From contig JAURPG010000026.1 of assembly GCA_030835405.1 (NCBI GenBank), positions 1 through 32,509 on the forward strand: a stretch of DNA of 32,509 nt, in the 5' to 3' direction. The notes under the pieces are model-generated. The model was not told the DNA's origin. It worked only from the letters and a program-made list of their open reading frames with translations, and made no database searches. The position numbers and the translations under genes were made by a program. This document shows positions 27,400 to 32,509 of this stretch, one piece after another; within the stretch, counting starts at the first letter, position 1, and each line of letters opens with the position of its first letter. This stretch comes from Gammaproteobacteria bacterium (GTDB taxonomy: Bacteria; Pseudomonadota; Gammaproteobacteria; Eutrophobiales; Eutrophobiaceae).

Positions 27400-29843
<2,444 letters not shown>

Positions 29844-29969
29844 GGTGTTCCCGTTTTGCGTCCGGTAACATAATAAACGAATACTCGATTGATCAACAAT
29901 CGCTAGCATATCAGACAAAGGTATTCGCTTGTGATACCTTTGCGGTTTACAGAGAATTAACGGGTAAAT
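29844..29969. promoter_or_regulatory. Divergent tas/pyrC regulatory region with two inverted repeats
   Basis: This 126-base spacer separates the tas-like and pyrC starts. It holds two adjacent perfect inverted repeats. CGATTG/CAATCG is at 29886-29891 and 29897-29902, around a TTGATCAA palindrome (29889-29896). CAAAGGTAT/ATACCTTTG is at 29916-29924 and 29934-29942, with a 9-base loop. The second lies 27 bases before the pyrC ATG and could form a leader hairpin or an operator. No clear -35/-10 pair was found. Confidence 0.5.
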
Positions 29970-31007
29970 ATGGATTCTATAACAATAATTCAGCCAGATG
30001 ATTTCCATCTCCATCTCAGGGATGAGGAGGCGTTGAATAGTGTGGTGCATGACAGTGCCAGGCAGTTTGCCCGTGCCGTGATCATGCCTAACCTTAAGCC
30101 ACCAGTGACGACTGTTGAGCTAGCGATGGCTTATCGTCAACGTATTCTCACATGTCTGCCGGAGGATACGGACTTTACGCCCTTGATGACCTTGTATCTA
30201 ACGGACAGGGCCCGAACTTCGGATATTGAAGAGATCGCAAAGGCTGAATTTGTTCATGCAGTGAAACTTTACCCGGCAGGGGCCACGACAAATTCCGAAT
30301 ATGGTGTTACGGAGCTGAAGAATGTCTTTCCAGTATTGGAAAAGATGCAGGAATCCGGTGTGCCTTTACTCATCCACGGCGAAGTGACCAACCCCGATGT
30401 CGATCCCTTTGACCGGGAGAAGGTATTCATTAATGATGTACTTGCACCACTACTTAAACAGTTCAGTGAACTCAAGGTTGTCCTTGAACATATCACCACC
30501 CGTGATGCGGTGGATTTTGTTTCGAACGGGCCGTCAACACTGGCAGCAACGGTAACACCTCAACACTTGCTCTATAATCGTGGTGCATTATTTAACAATG
30601 GACTAAGACCGCATAATTTTTGTCTGCCGGTACTGAAACGTGAAGAACATCGACTGGCAATCGTTGAGGCTGCGACCAGTGGCAATGAAAAGTTTTTTCT
30701 GGGCACCGATAGCGCGCCACATGCAAAAGACAGCAAGGAAAGTGACTGTGGTTGTGCCGGAATTTATTCGGCATTAAACGCCCTTGAGATTTATACCCAG
30801 GTATTTGAAGATCAGGGTTGCCTGGACAAGCTGGAACAGTTTGCCAGTATCAACGGGGCAAGGTTTTACGGAATCTCGCAAAATACTAAAAAAGTAACCC
30901 TGACAAAACAAACCTGGGAGGTGCCCAGGATATTACCCTTTGGAGACAATGAGGTGGTACCTTTAATGTCTGGCGAAACCCTGCGATGGAAACTGCAATC
31001 ACAATGA
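29970..31007 (+). CDS. pyrC: Dihydroorotase PyrC (class II)
   Basis: This 345-residue zinc enzyme of the class II (Escherichia) type closes the dihydroorotate ring in pyrimidine synthesis. Metal ligands are seen in order: His13 and His15 in [11 protein letters not shown], the carbamylated Lys99 in [18 protein letters not shown], His136 in LIHGEVT, His174 in VLEHITT and catalytic Asp247 in [32 protein letters not shown] continues the conserved core. The length agrees with the 348-residue Escherichia enzyme. The ATG at 29970 has only a weak ribosome site (ACGGG). The stop TGA at 31005-31007 overlaps the rnt ATG, so the two are translationally coupled. Leader hairpin sequences lie directly before it. 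Confidence 0.97.
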   Translation: MDSITIIQPDDFHLHLRDEEALNSVVHDSARQFARAVIMPNLKPPVTTVELAMAYRQRILTCLPEDTDFTPLMTLYLTDRARTSDIEEIAKAEFVHAVKLYPAGATTNSEYGVTELKNVFPVLEKMQESGVPLLIHGEVTNPDVDPFDREKVFINDVLAPLLKQFSELKVVLEHITTRDAVDFVSNGPSTLAATVTPQHLLYNRGALFNNGLRPHNFCLPVLKREEHRLAIVEAATSGNEKFFLGTDSAPHAKDSKESDCGCAGIYSALNALEIYTQVFEDQGCLDKLEQFASINGARFYGISQNTKKVTLTKQTWEVPRILPFGDNEVVPLMSGETLRWKLQSQ

Positions 31008-31633
31008 GCAATGAACAATCACTGGCAACCAGCCCTGTCTCACAGCGTTTCAGGGGGTACATGCCTGTGGTGATAGACGTGGAGACTGCCGGTTTTGAAC
31101 CGACCACCGATGCCTTGCTGGAAATTGCAGCCATTACCCTGGATACTGATGAGAAAGGCAACTGGTCGATCCATGAGAGTATTAGCCGGCATGTTGAACC
31201 ATTCGAAGGGGCCAATCTTGATAAGGCGGCGTTGGAGTTCACCGGTATTGATCCGGATCACCCTTTCAGAAAGCAGATTGCCGTACCTGAAAGGAAGGCC
31301 TTAACAGATATCTTCAAAGTGGTTCGTGGCCATATGAAGCAAAGGGATTGTAAACGGGCGATCCTGGTGGGCCACAATGCTGCCTTTGATATTGCCTTTT
31401 TGAATGCAGCGGTGGAACGGACCAATATTAAACGTAATCCTTTCCATCCCTTTAGCACCTTCGATACAGTATCCCTGGCTGGTCTGGCATACGGTCAGAC
31501 TGTACTATCGAGGGCAGCGGCAGCGGCTGGACTTTCCTGGGATGCCGAGCAGGCCCATTCTGCCTTGTATGATGCAGAAAAGACCGCGGAGCTGTTTTGT
31601 TCTGTGGTTAATCAATGGCATCACTATCAATAA
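31004..31633 (+). CDS. rnt: Ribonuclease T
   Basis: This 209-residue (from the chosen start) DEDDh exonuclease trims the 3' ends of tRNA and other stable RNAs. The active site is complete: Asp25 and Glu27 in [10 protein letters not shown], Asp129 in HNAAFDIAF, His185 and Asp190 in [28 protein letters not shown] (15-30) and [18 protein letters not shown] are near-identical to the Escherichia enzyme, and the [12 protein letters not shown] segment is conserved. I chose ATG 31004 because it overlaps the pyrC stop as ATGA and gives the family's MS-N-type start; the frame also permits ATG 30986, which adds METAIT. The pyrC-rnt order makes it a two-gene unit, with the amidohydrolase gene 43 bases later. 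Confidence 0.95.
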   Translation: MSNEQSLATSPVSQRFRGYMPVVIDVETAGFEPTTDALLEIAAITLDTDEKGNWSIHESISRHVEPFEGANLDKAALEFTGIDPDHPFRKQIAVPERKALTDIFKVVRGHMKQRDCKRAILVGHNAAFDIAFLNAAVERTNIKRNPFHPFSTFDTVSLAGLAYGQTVLSRAAAAAGLSWDAEQAHSALYDAEKTAELFCSVVNQWHHYQ

Positions 31634-31676
31634 AGGTATTCCACAACATAGAAAAGAATCAGATGGGGGTAATACT

Positions 31677-32509
31677 ATGACACTGGTTAATAAGCTCCGC
31701 ATAATGGGTAAATTCATTGGTATATTTTGTCTCCTCACTTTAACTGTGCAAGCGGAAGAGTTTGATGTCCTGGTGACCGGCGGGCGAATAGTAGATGGTA
31801 CCGGTAATCCCTGGTATTACGGTGATGTGGGGATCAGGGATGGCATTATCACAGCTGTTGGCCAAATTGATGAACCAGAGGCAGACAGGATAATCAATGC
31901 TTCAGGAATGGTGGTATCACCAGGATTTATTGATTTGCATACTCATACTGATCTGTTAGGAGACGGTATGGCCAACAGTAAAATTCGCCAGGGTGTCACT
32001 GTGGATATTATGGGGGAACGTGATTCGGTTGCCCCCCGTGATGGACTGGATAAAATCGGTGAACATACCGACTGGACCACATTTTCTGAGTATTTTGATT
32101 TAATCGAACGCCAGGGAATATCCATGAATATCATCTCGCATGTGTCCGAGGGGCAGGTGCGCCTGGTGGTGAAGGGATATGATCCGGAACCGGCAACACC
32201 TGCTGAACTGGAACAAATGAAGACACTGGTGGATCGATCCTTACGCGAAGGTGCGTGGGGAATGGTGACCCGGTTTGAAAGTGGCGGGCCGGCACACCCT
32301 GAAGAAGTCCTGGAGATGGCAAAGGTGGTTGCCAATCACGGCAGTGTATATTTTTCTCATATCGGCTCTGAAGGCTTTGAACAACAAAAAGAAATGGATT
32401 TTGCCTTGCGCGTGGCCGAAGAGGCCGCACTCCCTGTACACATACTACATTTAAAAATCCGTGGTCAGGACTTGTGGGATACCTTGCCGCATTATGTAGA
32501 GCAAATTCA
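31677..32509 (+). CDS. Secreted amidohydrolase, N-acyl-D-amino-acid deacylase family (partial, runs off end)
   Basis: The frame is open from ATG 31677 to the end of the window (277 codons), with no stop, so the 3' part is missing. A good ribosome site, GATGGGGG (31662-31669), precedes it. An N-terminal signal is probable: basic LRIMGKFI then a hydrophobic run ending TVQAEEF near residue 27. The body is an amidohydrolase: DVLVTGGRIVDGTGNPWYYGD (29-49), then VVSPGFIDLHTHTDLL (78-93) with metal-binding His87 and His89. The family's Cys-containing loop is replaced by GVTVDIMGERDSVAP (105-119). Later SHIGSEG and VHILHLKIRG match the family. Relatives hydrolyse N-acyl-D-amino acids or related amides; the substrate is unknown, and a periplasmic location is inferred. 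Confidence 0.85.
   Translation, partial: MTLVNKLRIMGKFIGIFCLLTLTVQAEEFDVLVTGGRIVDGTGNPWYYGDVGIRDGIITAVGQIDEPEADRIINASGMVVSPGFIDLHTHTDLLGDGMANSKIRQGVTVDIMGERDSVAPRDGLDKIGEHTDWTTFSEYFDLIERQGISMNIISHVSEGQVRLVVKGYDPEPATPAELEQMKTLVDRSLREGAWGMVTRFESGGPAHPEEVLEMAKVVANHGSVYFSHIGSEGFEQQKEMDFALRVAEEAALPVHILHLKIRGQDLWDTLPHYVEQI

Noticed and set aside
29844-30050. Long N-terminal extension of the tas-like reductase
   Set aside because: It overlaps the pyrC start on the opposite strand and adds 69 residues unlike the family; the Met at 29843 matches the family start.

Overview
The window looks like a piece of a gammaproteobacterial chromosome. The full-length PurL, the Escherichia-type PurB, the class II PyrC, RNase T, the Tas-like aldo/keto reductase and the MsrP/MsrQ pair all resemble gammaproteobacterial versions closely, down to the numbering of catalytic residues. 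I cannot place the species. Composition is uneven. The first 2 kb is very AT-rich (9 G+C in the 60 bases 481-540, 11 in 1441-1500), while the housekeeping genes are near 50% or above (31 in 16201-16260, 35 in 26041-26100).

Region 1 (1-5630) is a diffusible signal factor (DSF) quorum-sensing locus of the Rpf type. It starts with a 5'-broken receiver-HPt remnant, followed by a hotdog thioesterase gene and rpfF (DSF synthase) on the plus strand. Converging on these from the minus strand are rpfG (receiver-HD-GYP) and rpfC (membrane hybrid sensor kinase with HPt). The expected circuit is that RpfF makes a cis-2-unsaturated fatty acid, RpfC senses it and phosphorelays to RpfG, and RpfG changes cyclic-di-GMP levels. 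The thioesterase next to rpfF, the extra degenerate receiver in RpfC and the altered metal-site residues in RpfG make this version worth study.

Region 2 (5713-9762, minus strand) holds a Smr-domain protein, the periplasmic methionine-sulfoxide repair system (msrQ plus two tandem msrP copies) and a SAM methyltransferase. Region 3 (10048-13468) has two unrelated metallo-beta-lactamase-fold enzymes on the plus strand, one a lipoprotein of NAPE-PLD type and one a beta-CASP nuclease. Facing them is a membrane-anchored HExxH protein with a puzzling N-terminus. Region 4 (13733-19520, minus strand) is GNAT acetyltransferase, DUF7931-like protein, secretin N-domain-like protein and purL.

Region 5 (19583-27244) has a DUF5916 outer-membrane protein, a divergent HSL-type alpha/beta hydrolase, and an RND efflux pair in which the permease gene precedes the adaptor gene. 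Region 6 (27400-32509) has purB and a tas-like reductase on the minus strand. Divergent from these are pyrC, rnt and an amidohydrolase of the N-acyl-D-amino-acid deacylase family that runs off the end of the window.

No tRNA, rRNA, CRISPR array, transposase, integrase or insertion-sequence end was recognised. The regulatory calls are visual inverted or repeated motifs and are tentative.
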